DNA of 64,000 nt from Comamonadaceae bacterium (lineage in GTDB: Bacteria; Pseudomonadota; Gammaproteobacteria; Burkholderiales; Burkholderiaceae_C), in contig JAIXUC010000026.1 in NCBI GenBank assembly GCA_027483665.1, positions 124,001 through 188,000 of the forward strand, read 5' to 3'. Under the pieces are notes generated by a model. That model made no database searches. It was not told the DNA's origin and worked only from the letters and a program-made list of their open reading frames with translations. Positions 28,937 to 39,585 of this stretch are shown one piece after another (the first letter of the stretch is position 1; each line of letters starts with the position of its first letter). The position numbers were made by a program, and so were the translations under genes.

Positions 28937-29641
28937 ATGACCCTTCGCACATTCCAGATCTACCGCTACGACCCGGACAAGGACATCAAGCCCTACATGC
29001 AGACCATCCAAGTCGAGTTGGACGGCAGCGAGCGGATGCTGTTGGATGCGCTGATGAAGCTGAAAGCGCTCGATCCAGCCATCAGCTTTCGCCGTTCCTG
29101 CCGCGAAGGCGTTTGCGGCTCAGACGCCATGAACATCAACGGTAAGAACGGGCTGGCTTGTCTGACCAACATGCGTACGCTCAAAGACCCGATCGTGCTC
29201 AAACCGCTCCCGGGACTGCCCGTGATTCGCGATCTCATCGTGGACATGACCCAATTCTTCAAGCAGTACAACTCGATCAAGCCCTATCTGGTGAACGACA
29301 CAGTACCTCCAGAAAAAGAGCGTCTGCAATCGCCAGAAGAACGTGAAGAACTCAACGGCCTGTACGAGTGCATCTTGTGCGCGAGTTGCTCGACCAGCTG
29401 CCCCAGTTTCTGGTGGAATCCCGACAAGTTCGTTGGGCCAGCGGGTTTGCTGCAGGCGTATCGGTTCATTGCGGACAGCCGGGACCAAGCCACAGCAGAA
29501 CGACTAGACAATTTGGAAGATCCTTACCGACTCTTCCGTTGTCACACCATCATGAACTGCGTCGATGTGTGCCCCAAGGGGCTCAACCCGACCAAGGCCA
29601 TCGGCAAGATCAAGGAAATGATGGTGCTTCGCACTGTCTGA
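28937..29641 (+). CDS. sdhB: Succinate dehydrogenase iron-sulfur subunit
   Basis: The 234-residue electron-transfer subunit with three clusters. [2Fe-2S] ligands are C55, C60, D63 and C75, the same unusual aspartate as in E. coli SdhB. The [4Fe-4S] and [3Fe-4S] ligands are in CILCASCSTSCP and CHTIMNCVDVCPKGLNP. Its stop is followed within 9 bases by the sdhE start. Confidence 0.97.
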   Translation: MTLRTFQIYRYDPDKDIKPYMQTIQVELDGSERMLLDALMKLKALDPAISFRRSCREGVCGSDAMNINGKNGLACLTNMRTLKDPIVLKPLPGLPVIRDLIVDMTQFFKQYNSIKPYLVNDTVPPEKERLQSPEEREELNGLYECILCASCSTSCPSFWWNPDKFVGPAGLLQAYRFIADSRDQATAERLDNLEDPYRLFRCHTIMNCVDVCPKGLNPTKAIGKIKEMMVLRTV

Positions 29642-29649
29642 GGCCGCTT

Positions 29650-29928
29650 GTGACGCTCTCTACAGACCTCGATGCCCCGCTGAGTGAGCGCGCTCTGAGC
29701 AAGCTTCGTTGGCGCTGCAGGCGAGGCTTGCTCGAGAACGACCTGTTCATCGAACGCTTTTTTGATCGTCATGCCCAGAGCCTGAGCTGCGCCGACGCGC
29801 TCGGCATGGAGCAATTGATGGCTTTGGCCGACAACGACCTGCTCGATCTGCTTTTGCGTCGGAGCGAACCTACAGGTGACGTCGACACACCGCAAGCGCA
29901 GCGCGTGCTTGGCATGCTGCGCATTTGA
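29650..29928 (+). CDS. sdhE: Succinate dehydrogenase flavinylation factor SdhE
   Basis: A 92-residue helical protein that promotes covalent attachment of FAD to SdhA. The family RGxxE motif is RGLLE at residues 25-29, within KLRWRCRRGLLENDLF. The start is the GTG at 29650, with TGAGG from the sdhB end as ribosome-binding site; the longer open frame upstream is antithetic to sdhB coding. Its place between sdhB and gltA is common in betaproteobacteria. Confidence 0.9.
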   Translation: MTLSTDLDAPLSERALSKLRWRCRRGLLENDLFIERFFDRHAQSLSCADALGMEQLMALADNDLLDLLLRRSEPTGDVDTPQAQRVLGMLRI

Positions 29929-29973
29929 CACCCTCACTCCACCCTGAGCCGTTCACCACACTGGGAGATCCGC

Positions 29974-31284
29974 ATGAAACTAGCCGACAACAAAGCCACG
30001 CTTTCATTCAGCAATGGCAGTCCAAGCGTGGATTTGCCTATCTACCAAGGATCTATCGGTCCAGACGTCATCGACATCCGCAAGCTCTACGCGCAGACCG
30101 GCATGTTCACCTACGACCCAGGGTTTTTGTCGACGGCGGCTACGCAGTCAGCGATTACCTATATCGACGGCGACAAAGGCGAATTGTTGTACCGGGGCTA
30201 CCCCATCGAACAATTAGCAACCCAGTGTGATTTTCTGGAAACCTGCCATCTGCTGTTGTACGGCGAACTGCCCAACGAGCAGGCCAAGAAGACTTTCACC
30301 CGAACCGTGACCATTCACACCATGGTCAACGAGCAAATGCAGTTCTTCTTGCGAGGTTTTCGCCGGGATGCACACCCCATGGCCATCATGACCGGGCTGG
30401 TCGGGGCACTGTCAGCCTTCTATCACGACAGCACTGACATCAATAACCCAGAGCACCGCGAAATCGCAGCCATTCGTTTGATCGCCAAGATGCCGACGCT
30501 GGTGGCCATGGCCTACAAATACAGTGCGGGCCAGCCATACATGTACCCCAAGAACGCGCTGAGCTACTCCGGCAACTTCTTGCACATGATGTTCGCCACG
30601 CCATGTGAAGACTACAAGGTGAGCCCAGTGCTAGAGCGGGCACTGGACCGCATCTTCATCCTTCACGCCGACCATGAACAAAACGCGTCAACCTCTACGG
30701 TTCGCCTTTGTGGAAGTTCGGGAACCAACCCATTTGCTGCCATCGCTGCCGGCGTTGCCTGCCTGTGGGGACCAGCCCACGGAGGCGCCAACGAAGCCTG
30801 CCTGAACATGCTGGAAGACATCCAGCGCATGGGCGGCGTGGCCAAGGTTGGCGAATTCATGAACCAGGTCAAGGACAAGAATTCAGGTGTTCGACTCATG
30901 GGGTTCGGCCACCGGGTCTACAAGAACTACGACCCTCGAGCCAAGCTCATGCAGGAGACTTGCAAAGAAGTGCTTGGCGAATTGGGCCTGGAAAACGATC
31001 CGCTGTTCAAGCTCGCCATGGCACTGGAAAAGATCGCCCTTGAGGATGATTATTTTGTGCAACGCAAGCTCTACCCCAACGTGGACTTCTACTCCGGCAT
31101 CGTGCAGCGGGCCATCGGTATTCCGGTCAGCCTGTTCACCGCTATTTTTGCGCTGGCCCGCACCGTTGGCTGGATCGCCCAGCTCAACGAAATGATCGGC
31201 GACCCCGAGTACAAAATCGGTCGGCCACGCCAACTGTTCACGGGCTCTCTGCGCCGCGACGTCAAGCCTCTGGCTGAACGCTGA
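29974..31284 (+). CDS. gltA: Citrate synthase (type II)
   Basis: Condenses oxaloacetate and acetyl-CoA to citrate, the first TCA step. The 436-residue length and the N-terminal beta-rich domain ([20 protein letters not shown]-like start) fit the hexameric, NADH-sensitive Gram-negative type. Catalytic histidines lie in [15 protein letters not shown] and [13 protein letters not shown]. It ends 15 bases before leuC, so the TCA and leucine genes abut without an obvious terminator. Confidence 0.96.
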   Translation: MKLADNKATLSFSNGSPSVDLPIYQGSIGPDVIDIRKLYAQTGMFTYDPGFLSTAATQSAITYIDGDKGELLYRGYPIEQLATQCDFLETCHLLLYGELPNEQAKKTFTRTVTIHTMVNEQMQFFLRGFRRDAHPMAIMTGLVGALSAFYHDSTDINNPEHREIAAIRLIAKMPTLVAMAYKYSAGQPYMYPKNALSYSGNFLHMMFATPCEDYKVSPVLERALDRIFILHADHEQNASTSTVRLCGSSGTNPFAAIAAGVACLWGPAHGGANEACLNMLEDIQRMGGVAKVGEFMNQVKDKNSGVRLMGFGHRVYKNYDPRAKLMQETCKEVLGELGLENDPLFKLAMALEKIALEDDYFVQRKLYPNVDFYSGIVQRAIGIPVSLFTAIFALARTVGWIAQLNEMIGDPEYKIGRPRQLFTGSLRRDVKPLAER

Positions 31285-31299
31285 AGCCAAGGCACCGCC

Positions 31300-32721
31300 A
31301 TGGGACGCACCCTCTACGACAAGATCTGGGACGAGCACGTCGTCCATACCGAAGAGGACGGAACAGCGGTTCTGTACATCGATAGGCATTTGGTGCACGA
31401 GGTCACCAGCCCGCAGGCTTTCGAGGGCCTGAGGACAGCGGGCCGCAAGGTTTGGCGTGTGTCGTCGGTGGTCGCTACGGCCGACCACAACACCCCCACC
31501 ACCGGCTGGGAGCTGGGATACGACGGCATCACCGACCCCATCAGCAAAGAGCAGATCACCACGCTGGACAACAACATTCAAGAGTTTGGTGCAGCGGCCT
31601 TTTTCCCTTTTTTGTCGAAGCGCCAAGGCATCGTGCACGTCATTGGGCCGGAAACTGGCGCAACGCTTCCCGGAATGACGGTGGTCTGCGGCGATTCGCA
31701 CACTTCCACCCACGGGGCTTTCGGCGCACTGGCCCACGGCATTGGTACGAGCGAGGTGGAACACGTTTTGGCCACCCAAACCTTGTTGGCTAAAAAAGCC
31801 AAGAACATGCTGGTGCAAGTCGATGGGCAACTCGCCAAGGGCTGTACCGCCAAGGACATCGTGCTGGCCGTTATCGGGAAGATCGGCACTGCCGGCGGCA
31901 CCGGCTACACCATCGAGTTTGGTGGCTCAGCCATCCGTGCCTTGAGCATGGAAGGCCGCATGACGGTGTGCAACATGGCCATTGAAGCCGGCGCGCGAGC
32001 TGGCTTGGTGGCTGTAGACGACAAAACCATCGACTACGTCAAAGGCCGCCCGCTTTCACCGACAGGCATCGAGTGGGATCAGGCCGCTACTTACTGGGCC
32101 ACGCTGCAGTCGGATGCAGATGCTGCTTTTGATGCGGTCGTCCGCTTGGATGCCAGGCAAATTGTTCCTCAAGTCACATGGGGAACTTCACCTGAAATGG
32201 TCTTGGGCATTGATGGCCGTGTGCCGGACCCAGACCGCGAGCGAGACGCCAGCCGGCGTGGTGCCATTGAGCGGGCATTGACCTACATGGCCTTGCAGCC
32301 TGGCAAGGCGCTCAACGACATCTTTGTTGACAAGGTGTTCATTGGCTCGTGCACCAACAGCCGCATCGAAGACATGCGCGAAGCCGCAGCTGTGGTCAAA
32401 AAGCTGGGACGCAAAGTTGCCCCAAACGTCAAGCTGGCCATGGTGGTTCCAGGCTCAGGACTGGTCAAAGCGCAAGCCGAAAAGGAAGGCTTGCACGAGA
32501 TATTCAAAGCCGCCGGGTTTGAATGGCGCGAGCCGGGCTGTTCCATGTGTTTGGCCATGAACGCAGATCGACTGGAACCCGGCGAACGTTGTGCGTCTAC
32601 CAGCAACCGTAACTTTGAGGGCCGCCAAGGAGCTGGTGGCAGAACCCATTTGGTGTCCCCGGCCATGGCCGCAGCTGCTGCAGTGCACGGGCACTTCGTC
32701 GATGTTCGTCAGTTCGTCTGA
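31300..32721 (+). CDS. leuC: 3-isopropylmalate dehydratase large subunit
   Basis: With LeuD it isomerises 2-isopropylmalate to 3-isopropylmalate in leucine synthesis, using a [4Fe-4S] cluster. The 473-residue protein has the aconitase-fold motifs [14 protein letters not shown] and the cluster cysteines in GSCTNSR (about residue 349) and GCSMCLAMN (about 409-412). It lies downstream of gltA and is followed by a tiny lipoprotein gene and leuD. Confidence 0.96.
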   Translation: MGRTLYDKIWDEHVVHTEEDGTAVLYIDRHLVHEVTSPQAFEGLRTAGRKVWRVSSVVATADHNTPTTGWELGYDGITDPISKEQITTLDNNIQEFGAAAFFPFLSKRQGIVHVIGPETGATLPGMTVVCGDSHTSTHGAFGALAHGIGTSEVEHVLATQTLLAKKAKNMLVQVDGQLAKGCTAKDIVLAVIGKIGTAGGTGYTIEFGGSAIRALSMEGRMTVCNMAIEAGARAGLVAVDDKTIDYVKGRPLSPTGIEWDQAATYWATLQSDADAAFDAVVRLDARQIVPQVTWGTSPEMVLGIDGRVPDPDRERDASRRGAIERALTYMALQPGKALNDIFVDKVFIGSCTNSRIEDMREAAAVVKKLGRKVAPNVKLAMVVPGSGLVKAQAEKEGLHEIFKAAGFEWREPGCSMCLAMNADRLEPGERCASTSNRNFEGRQGAGGRTHLVSPAMAAAAAVHGHFVDVRQFV

Positions 32722-32733
32722 AAGGAAAGCGCC

Positions 32734-32865
32734 ATGAAGTCATTTGTCACTGTTCTCACCGCCGCAGCGTTGCTGGTGCTTGCTGGCTGCAACACCGTCA
32801 AGGGTGTGGGGCAAGACGTTCAAAAAGCGGGCGAAGCGATTGAAGGCGCCGCCAAGAAAAAATAA
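32734..32865 (+). CDS. Entericidin A/B-family small lipoprotein
   Basis: A 43-residue lipoprotein, too short for routine gene finding. It has a signal peptide with lipobox LAGC (lipidated C19), then [19 protein letters not shown] and a Lys-rich end, which is the entericidin pattern. Entericidins of E. coli are a lipoprotein pair linked to cell lysis; whether this one has such a role is unknown. An AAAGGAAA ribosome-binding site precedes the ATG. Its TAA overlaps the leuD ATG by one base (TAATG), so leuD translation is coupled to it. Confidence 0.85.
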   Translation: MKSFVTVLTAAALLVLAGCNTVKGVGQDVQKAGEAIEGAAKKK

Positions 32866-33515
32866 TGAAACCGTTTAGCTTACACACGGGGCTTGTTGCC
32901 CCGATGGACCGGGAAAACGTCGATACAGACGCCATCATTCCCAAGCAATTTCTCAAGTCCATACGCAAGACAGGCTTCGGGCCCAACTTGTTCGATGAGT
33001 GGCGCTACCTCGACAAAGGTGAGCCCGGTCAGGATCCAGCCTCCCGGCGGCCCAACCCGGATTTCGTTCTCAACCAGCCCCGCTACGCTGGGGCATCCGT
33101 GTTGTTGGCGCGCAAGAACTTCGGCTGTGGCTCCAGCCGTGAGCATGCGCCCTGGGCGATCGAGCAATTCGGCTTTCGCGCCTTGATTGCGCCAAGTTAC
33201 GCAGACATCTTTTTCAATAACTGTTTCAAGAATGGTCTGCTGCCGATCCAGCTTTCAGAGGCGCAGGTCGGAGCGTTGTTTGACGAGGCCGCCGCCTTTC
33301 CTGGCTTCAGCCTGACGATCGACCTGGAGCGCCAAGTCATCGTGAAGCCCCAGGGTCTCGAGATCGCCTTTGACGTGCAACCTTTTCGCAAGTTCTGCCT
33401 TCTCAACGGCCTGGACGACATCGGCCTGACATTGCGACACCGCGACAAAATAAGAGCTTTCGAGTCAGAGCGGCTGAGCACCAAGCCCTGGCTAGCCCAC
33501 AGCATGCCAGTCTGA
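32865..33515 (+). CDS. leuD: 3-isopropylmalate dehydratase small subunit
   Basis: The 216-residue swivel-domain subunit of isopropylmalate isomerase. The [12 protein letters not shown] segment near residues 21-32 and the [13 protein letters not shown] loop near residue 87 are family hallmarks. It starts on the stop codon of the entericidin-type gene and is followed by leuB after 72 bases. Confidence 0.95.
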   Translation: MKPFSLHTGLVAPMDRENVDTDAIIPKQFLKSIRKTGFGPNLFDEWRYLDKGEPGQDPASRRPNPDFVLNQPRYAGASVLLARKNFGCGSSREHAPWAIEQFGFRALIAPSYADIFFNNCFKNGLLPIQLSEAQVGALFDEAAAFPGFSLTIDLERQVIVKPQGLEIAFDVQPFRKFCLLNGLDDIGLTLRHRDKIRAFESERLSTKPWLAHSMPV

Positions 33516-33587
33516 AGAGACGCGCACGCACTTACAACCTGGCGCTGCGCAGACCGCGGCGCTGATTCGATCACTAGCCATTCACTC

Positions 33588-34673
33588 ATGAAGATTGCAA
33601 TCCTCCCTGGCGATGGAATTGGCACAGAAATCGTTGCAGAAGCGGTGAAGGTTCTGGGGGCTCTCGGGCTGCCTCTCCAGCTGGAAACCGCCTTGGTCGG
33701 TGGTGCTGCCTACGAAGCACATGGGCATCCGCTGCCTGATAGCACCTTAAAGCTTGCCCAGTCGGCCGATGCCGTGCTGTTCGGGGCTGTCGGCGACTGG
33801 AAATACGATGAACTCGAGCGATCCTTGCGCCCTGAGCAAGCCATCCTCGGGCTGCGCAAACACATGGGACTGTTTGCCAACTTTCGCCCGGCCATTTGCT
33901 ACCCTGAGCTGGTCGATGCGTCGAGCCTCAAGCCAGAGTTGATTGCCGGTCTGGATATCCTGATCATCCGGGAGCTCACCGGCGACATCTACTTTGGACA
34001 ACCGCGTGGACGCAGAACCGCTACAGACGGCCACTTTCCAGGCGCGCCCGAAGCGTTTGACACCATGCGCTACTCGCGCCCAGAGATCGAGCGCATTGCG
34101 CACGTGGCCTTTCAAGCGGCACGCAAGCGCAGCAAGCGCGTCACCAGCGTCGACAAAGCCAATGTGCTGGAAACCTTTCAGTTCTGGAAAGACGTGGTGA
34201 GCGAAGTCGCGCTGGAGTACCCCGATGTGGCGCTGGACCACATGTACGTGGACAACGCCGCCATGCAGTTGGTCAAGGCACCCAAGAAGTTTGACGTGCT
34301 CGTCACGGGCAACATGTTTGGAGACATCCTGTCCGACGAAGCGGCCATGCTGACGGGGTCTATCGGCATGCTGCCCTCGGCCAGCCTGAACGACAAAGGC
34401 CAGGGGCTGTATGAACCCAGCCATGGCAGCGCGCCCGATATTGCGGGCAAGGGCGTGGCCAACCCGCTGGCTACAATTTTGTCCGCCGCCATGATGCTTC
34501 GCTTCTCACTCCAACAGCCACAAGCTGCAGACCGCGTTGAAACCGCGGTCAAAGCAGTTTTGGCTGATGGCTTGCGCACAGCAGACATTCATGCATCGGG
34601 CACGCAGCGGGTCAGCACCCGCGAAATGGGCGACGCGGTGGTCAAAGCCATCGGCAAAGCGACCACCAACTGA
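33588..34673 (+). CDS. leuB: 3-isopropylmalate dehydrogenase
   Basis: Oxidatively decarboxylates 3-isopropylmalate with NAD+, giving the 2-oxo acid of leucine. The 361-residue protein has GDGIGTEI at the N-terminus, [14 protein letters not shown] at the substrate site, the catalytic Tyr in MRYSRPEI, and the [13 protein letters not shown] metal-binding stretch. It belongs to the leuC-leuD-leuB-asd group. Confidence 0.96.
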   Translation: MKIAILPGDGIGTEIVAEAVKVLGALGLPLQLETALVGGAAYEAHGHPLPDSTLKLAQSADAVLFGAVGDWKYDELERSLRPEQAILGLRKHMGLFANFRPAICYPELVDASSLKPELIAGLDILIIRELTGDIYFGQPRGRRTATDGHFPGAPEAFDTMRYSRPEIERIAHVAFQAARKRSKRVTSVDKANVLETFQFWKDVVSEVALEYPDVALDHMYVDNAAMQLVKAPKKFDVLVTGNMFGDILSDEAAMLTGSIGMLPSASLNDKGQGLYEPSHGSAPDIAGKGVANPLATILSAAMMLRFSLQQPQAADRVETAVKAVLADGLRTADIHASGTQRVSTREMGDAVVKAIGKATTN

Positions 34674-34746
34674 TCTACCCAAGTTCGTCGTGCGCCCTCT
34701 GGCTCGACGAGCCGGAAGACAACAACAGATGCAAAGGGCAGATGCG

Positions 34747-35913
34747 ATGGCAAAAACTGGCAAGTTGGTAGGGCTCGTCGGCTGGCGGGGCATGGTCGGC
34801 TCGGTTCTGATGGAGCGCATGCTCGCCGAGGGCGACTTCGACCTGATCGAACCCGTGTTTTTCTCTACGTCCAATGCGGGTGGCCAAGCGCCCGCGATGG
34901 CAAAAAACGAAACCCGACTCAAAGATGCCCACGATTTGGCCGCCTTGTCGCATTGCGACATCATCATCACGGCTCAAGGTGGCGACTACACCAGCGCGGT
35001 GTTTCAGCCGCTGCGTCAGTCAGGCTGGAAGGGCCACTGGATAGACGCAGCCTCCACGCTGCGCATGGCCCCCGATGCGGTCATCGTTCTGGACCCCGTC
35101 AATCTGCCTGTTATTCAGGATGCGTTGACCAAAGGCGGCAAGAACTGGATCGGTGGCAATTGCACTGTGAGTTGCATGCTCATGGGGGTTGGTGCCTTGT
35201 ACAAGGCGGGCCTGGTGGAATGGATGAGTACCCAGACCTACCAAGCAGCCTCTGGCGGTGGCGCGCAGCACATGCGCGAATTGCTGACCCAGTTTGGCAC
35301 CCTCCACGCCGAGGTGCGTGCGCTGCTGGACGACCCACACAGCGCCATCTTGGAAATTGACCGCCGCATCAGCAGCGCCCAGCGGGGTTTCAGCAGCGAC
35401 GAGACGGCTCACTTCGGAGTGCCACTCGGCGGCTCGCTGATTCCCTGGATCGACAAAGACTTGGGGCTTGGCAAGTCAAGCGACGAACCCGGTTGGGGTA
35501 CCTCGAGGGAAGAATGGAAGGGCATGGCAGAGACCAACAAGATCTTGGGGCAAGGCGAGGCCTATGGGACAGCGGCTGTGCCTGTAGACGGCTTTTGTGT
35601 TCGGGTAGGCACGATGCGTTGCCACAGTCAAGCCCTCACCTTCAAGCTCAAGAAGGACGTGCCATTGGCCGATGTGGAAGCCATGATCGCTGCCGACAAT
35701 CCATGGGCGAAAGTGGTGCCCAACACGCGTGAAGATACGGTGCGTGACCTGACGCCAGTGGCCGTCACTGGCACCATGACCATACCCGTCGGTCGAATTC
35801 GAAAGATGGCCATGGGCCCTCAGTATTTAGGCGCGTACACCATTGGCGACCAGCTGCTTTGGGGTGCGGCAGAACCGTTACGGCGCACGCTGCGAATTTT
35901 GCTGGAGCACTGA
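34747..35913 (+). CDS. asd: Aspartate-semialdehyde dehydrogenase
   Basis: Reduces aspartyl phosphate to aspartate semialdehyde, the branch to lysine/diaminopimelate, threonine and methionine. The 388-residue protein is of the Gram-negative (E. coli) type: [18 protein letters not shown] at the N-terminus, the catalytic cysteine in [12 protein letters not shown], and a histidine-bearing motif later on. The ATG at 34747 matches the family start; the open frame reaches back into leuB. Confidence 0.96.
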   Translation: MAKTGKLVGLVGWRGMVGSVLMERMLAEGDFDLIEPVFFSTSNAGGQAPAMAKNETRLKDAHDLAALSHCDIIITAQGGDYTSAVFQPLRQSGWKGHWIDAASTLRMAPDAVIVLDPVNLPVIQDALTKGGKNWIGGNCTVSCMLMGVGALYKAGLVEWMSTQTYQAASGGGAQHMRELLTQFGTLHAEVRALLDDPHSAILEIDRRISSAQRGFSSDETAHFGVPLGGSLIPWIDKDLGLGKSSDEPGWGTSREEWKGMAETNKILGQGEAYGTAAVPVDGFCVRVGTMRCHSQALTFKLKKDVPLADVEAMIAADNPWAKVVPNTREDTVRDLTPVAVTGTMTIPVGRIRKMAMGPQYLGAYTIGDQLLWGAAEPLRRTLRILLEH

Positions 35914-35995
35914 ACGGTTGTTTTGGCGTTGTACCGGGACAACATCTGGCAGCCGGACTTTGCAAGCTGCGGCCTGTGTCTAAACGTTAAGCGGA

Positions 35996-36018
35996 GTCTT
36001 AGCTTGTCATGCTAAGAC
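35996..36018. other. Perfect 8-7-8 inverted repeat between asd and fimV
   Basis: GTCTTAGC (35996-36003), seven bases, GCTAAGAC (36011-36018). The T-rich stretch begins only about 18 bases later and is interrupted, so it is a poor terminator. It may be a protein-binding site or a structure in the fimV leader, about 100 bases before the fimV start. Confidence 0.4.
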
Positions 36019-36117
36019 ATTGATGTTATTGTCCTTTTCCTCTTTTAGGAGACGGAGCAGTAACGCTAGCGGTATGGGTTTATCCCGGCCTGAAGCGCAT
36101 TGGAGGCTCGACAACAC

Positions 36118-38763
36118 ATGGCAAAGATTCAACGCTGGCAGTTCTCTGCCCTGACCCTGGCAATCGTGGTGGGCGTGGGCACCATTTCGACCGAAGCCTT
36201 TGCGCTGGCACTGGGTCGGGTCAATGTGCTCTCTGCGCTCGGGGAACCGTTGCGAGCAGAGATCGATGTGCCACAGATCAGCGCGGCAGAAGCGGAATCG
36301 CTTCTGGTCAACCCTGCGTCTCCAGAAGCATTCAGAGCGGCTGGGCTGGAATACAACGCGGCCGTATCCACTTTGCGCATCTCTTTGCAGCGCCGTGCTG
36401 ATGGCACATCCTTCCTTCGCGTGCAAGGCGACCGCGTGGTCGATGATCCTTTCGTCGACCTCATTGTGGAAGCCACATGGTCAGCAGGGCGGATCGTGCG
36501 GGACTACACCCTGTTGCTGGACCCGCCCAGCCTTCGACAGGCCGCACCTGCGGTCACACAAGCACAGATTTCACCCGCGGCCACCGCAACTCCACCGACA
36601 ACTGCGACCTTACCTAGCCGTCCAGCTGTCCGCCCCGCCGCCACGCCTGTTGCGCCCAGACCGACGCCAGCCCCAGCCCCAGCCCCAGCAGCGCAACCCA
36701 CCCCCTCCGCAGCTGCTGCTGACAGCCCTTCGACAGTCACAGTGGCCAATGGCGACACAGCCGGCCGAATCGCCGCTCGAGTGAAGTCTGCTGAAGTGTC
36801 CTTGGACCAGATGCTGGTTGCCTTGCTCAGAGCCAACCCCGACGCATTCATTGCAGGCAATGTCAACCGTCTGCGCGCGGGCTCCGTTCTAGACGTCCCC
36901 GCTGCTACGCAAGCCTTGGCCACGCCACCGGATGAAGCCACGCGCACCGTGGTGGCTCAAAGCAATGACTTCAACGCATTTCGTCAAAGGCTGGCAGCCG
37001 CGGCGCCGACCACTGCAGTGGCCCAGCCAGACCGCGCTACCAGTGGAAGGGTGCAAACCCAGGTGCAGGAAAAGGCAGCTGCGGCGACAGCGCCCGACAA
37101 ACTCACCTTGTCGGCCGGACAAGTACAAGCCGGTTCAGCAGACCAGATTGCCCGGCAAAGACAGGCCCGAGATGAAGCCGCACGAGTGGCCGAGTTGTCG
37201 CGCAACGTCACTGAACTGAACAAGCTTGGCGCAGCCGTTCCTGGAGCCGCGCCTGCAGCTGCTCCCAAAGCCCCGGGACTGACTGTGCCCGCGTCACCTC
37301 CGGCTGTGGTACCGGCGCCGGCGCCCATACCGGCCGCGACGGTGACCCCTGCTGCGCCAGTGACTGCGCCAGCTGCAACGCCACCAGCGACCCTACCTGC
37401 CGCGACGGTTGCAGCCGCATCGGCGCCCTCCCCGGCTGCCGCTTCAACGAGTCCGGCAGCGTCGGCTGCAACGCCTGAAGTTGTTGCGAGCCCTGCGCCC
37501 GTGGCCGCGCCAAAGCCACGCGTCGTGCCGGCTCCGCCGCCCCCGCTGCCCGAGCCTAGCTTTTTGGACGACTTGCTGACTAACCCCATGGTGCCGCTTG
37601 CTGCGGGTGGGCTGCTGGCTCTTCTGGCTGGCTTGGCACTGTACAAAGTCAGACAACGCCGCAAGGCACCGCAAGTTGACAGCTCTTTCCTGGAAAGCCG
37701 CCTCCAACCCGACTCTTTCTTTGGTGCCAGCGGTGGCCAGAGAGTTGACACCAACGATTCCTCCGCAACGGGGTCATCCATGGTGTATTCGCCGAGCCAG
37801 CTTGATGCAGCGGGCGATGTCGACCCCGTGGCCGAAGCGGACGTCTATCTGGCCTATGGCCGCGACATGCAGGCCGAGGAAATCCTCAAGGAAGCGATTC
37901 GCACCAATCCAAGTCGCGTTGCAGTCCACGTCAAGCTGTTGGAGATCTACGCCAAGCGGCGAGACGTCAAGGCGTTCGAAGCGGTTGCCGGCGATGCCTT
38001 TGCGCTGACGCGGGGTATTGGCCTGGAGTGGGACCAGATTTGTGCATTGGGTCGAGACCTGGACCCCGGTAACGGTCTTTATCAGCCCGGGGGTCAGCCC
38101 GGCAGCCCGGCCAGCATGGCTACGGTTGGCATGGCAGCCATGACTCAGCCGGCCATCACCAGGCCAGACTTCGAGGCGCCTTCGGCTCCGGTCGATCTGG
38201 AGTTGGACTTGGATTTCTCGGCAGACCCTGCCCCGAGTCAAATGCGGGCGCCGCGGATGGATTTGCCTGTGCCCACATTACCTCCAGAGCCTGCACCAGC
38301 GCCCTTCGAGGACAGGTCAGGCCAGACCACGGCATCCATGCAAGCCAGCGATGGCGTGCTTGATTCGATCCCTGTAGACCTCGACTTCGACCCAATGCCC
38401 GTACCAAGCCCTGCGCGCACCGGCCAGCAGTCCGCAGGGACTTCTCCCGCGCCGCTCAAGGCAGCAGAGTCCGATGGTCTGCTGGAATTCGACTTGGGGT
38501 CTTTGTCGTTGGATCTGGAAGAAGCCACGCGCTCTAGCAGCCTGACAGCCAACGGCTCTCTCGCAGGTGTTTCAACAAAGCCCGGCGCTCTGGACAGTGA
38601 TGGTCTTGGAGACGACCCGTTGGCAACCAAGCTTGCGTTAGCGGAAGAGTTCTTCGCCATCGGCGACAGCGACGGTGCGCGTGCGCTCGTAGAAGAAGTT
38701 GTGTCCGAAGCATCCGGTGCCCTCAAGGCCAAGGCAGAACGCTTCCTCACCGAGTTGGCCTAA
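36118..38763 (+). CDS. fimV: FimV-family polar/peptidoglycan-binding membrane protein
   Basis: An 881-residue FimV-like protein. In order: a signal or anchor segment (about 6-32), the conserved N-terminal FimV domain (GRVNVLSALGEPLRAEID, about 33-135), an Ala/Pro/Thr-rich linker, a LysM domain (about 207-262), a longer Ala/Pro-rich linker, one membrane helix (about 491-510) followed by a basic stop, an acidic cytoplasmic region, and the C-terminal TPR-like FimV domain (about 835-881). FimV in Pseudomonas is needed for type IV pilus assembly and polar organisation. The ATG at 36118 has GGAGG upstream; a TTG at 36100 is less likely. The fimV-truA-trpF order is typical of Burkholderiales. Confidence 0.92.
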   Translation: MAKIQRWQFSALTLAIVVGVGTISTEAFALALGRVNVLSALGEPLRAEIDVPQISAAEAESLLVNPASPEAFRAAGLEYNAAVSTLRISLQRRADGTSFLRVQGDRVVDDPFVDLIVEATWSAGRIVRDYTLLLDPPSLRQAAPAVTQAQISPAATATPPTTATLPSRPAVRPAATPVAPRPTPAPAPAPAAQPTPSAAAADSPSTVTVANGDTAGRIAARVKSAEVSLDQMLVALLRANPDAFIAGNVNRLRAGSVLDVPAATQALATPPDEATRTVVAQSNDFNAFRQRLAAAAPTTAVAQPDRATSGRVQTQVQEKAAAATAPDKLTLSAGQVQAGSADQIARQRQARDEAARVAELSRNVTELNKLGAAVPGAAPAAAPKAPGLTVPASPPAVVPAPAPIPAATVTPAAPVTAPAATPPATLPAATVAAASAPSPAAASTSPAASAATPEVVASPAPVAAPKPRVVPAPPPPLPEPSFLDDLLTNPMVPLAAGGLLALLAGLALYKVRQRRKAPQVDSSFLESRLQPDSFFGASGGQRVDTNDSSATGSSMVYSPSQLDAAGDVDPVAEADVYLAYGRDMQAEEILKEAIRTNPSRVAVHVKLLEIYAKRRDVKAFEAVAGDAFALTRGIGLEWDQICALGRDLDPGNGLYQPGGQPGSPASMATVGMAAMTQPAITRPDFEAPSAPVDLELDLDFSADPAPSQMRAPRMDLPVPTLPPEPAPAPFEDRSGQTTASMQASDGVLDSIPVDLDFDPMPVPSPARTGQQSAGTSPAPLKAAESDGLLEFDLGSLSLDLEEATRSSSLTANGSLAGVSTKPGALDSDGLGDDPLATKLALAEEFFAIGDSDGARALVEEVVSEASGALKAKAERFLTELA

Positions 38764-38802
38764 GCGCACGAATTCCCGGTCTGATTCTGGGTTGGTCTTG
38801 GC

Positions 38803-39585
38803 GTGCGATTGGCCCTCGGCATCAGCTATCAGGGTCAGGCCTATGCCGGGTGGCAAAGCCAGCGCGATGGCAACACTGTTCAAGATCACTTGGAAAGCGC
38901 GCTGAGTGCGTTTGCAGCACAACCGGTGAGCACAGTTTGCGCTGGGCGCACCGATGCAGGTGTCCATGGACTGATGCAGGTCGCCCACCTCGACACCGAA
39001 CTGAACCGCAGCGAAAACGCCTGGGTTCGCGGTACCAATCGGTATCTACCCCGCGATATCGCCGTTCAGTGGGTCAAGGCAGTGGCTGACGACTTTCACA
39101 GCAGAGGCTGCGCCATCGCTCGTCGCTACGCTTACTGCCTCTTGGAATCGCCCGTTCGCCCCAGCATTGACGCGGGCAGGGTGGGCTGGACTTTTCGCCC
39201 ACTCCAAGCCCAGGCCATGCAAGATGCGGCTCAAGTACTCATCGGCGAGCATGACTTCAGCTCATTTCGAGCGGCCCAATGCCAGGCGCGAAGCCCCGTC
39301 AAGCGTCTGACACACATCCACATCAACCGTCGAGGCGCTTATTGGCGCTTCGAATTCCAGGGCAATGCCTTTTTGCACCACATGATTCGAAACATCATGG
39401 GGTGCTTGGTTCTCGTTGGAGACGGACGCAGGCCAGTTCACTGGATAGCTGACGTGCTGGCAGCGCGCCAGCGCAGCGCGGCGGCCCCGACATTCAGTGC
39501 TGCGGGCTTGTACTTTGTAGGGCCCGTCTACGAACCGCACTGGGGCTTGCCCAGCGAAGTGCCTGCGTATGATCATTTGCCATGA
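38803..39585 (+). CDS. truA: tRNA pseudouridine synthase A
   Basis: Makes pseudouridine at positions 38-40 of the anticodon stem. The 260-residue protein has the nucleophilic aspartate in AGRTDAGVHG (about residue 51) and the HHMIRNIMG segment near residue 190. The start is the GTG at 38803; homologues begin with the same RLALGISYQG sequence. It overlaps trpF by 4 bases (ATGA). Confidence 0.95.
   Translation: MRLALGISYQGQAYAGWQSQRDGNTVQDHLESALSAFAAQPVSTVCAGRTDAGVHGLMQVAHLDTELNRSENAWVRGTNRYLPRDIAVQWVKAVADDFHSRGCAIARRYAYCLLESPVRPSIDAGRVGWTFRPLQAQAMQDAAQVLIGEHDFSSFRAAQCQARSPVKRLTHIHINRRGAYWRFEFQGNAFLHHMIRNIMGCLVLVGDGRRPVHWIADVLAARQRSAAAPTFSAAGLYFVGPVYEPHWGLPSEVPAYDHLP

Noticed and set aside
36660-36700. 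Tandem CCCCAG repeats in fimV
   Set aside because: They encode the Ala/Pro linker typical of FimV and are in-frame low-complexity coding sequence, not a mobile element or CRISPR.
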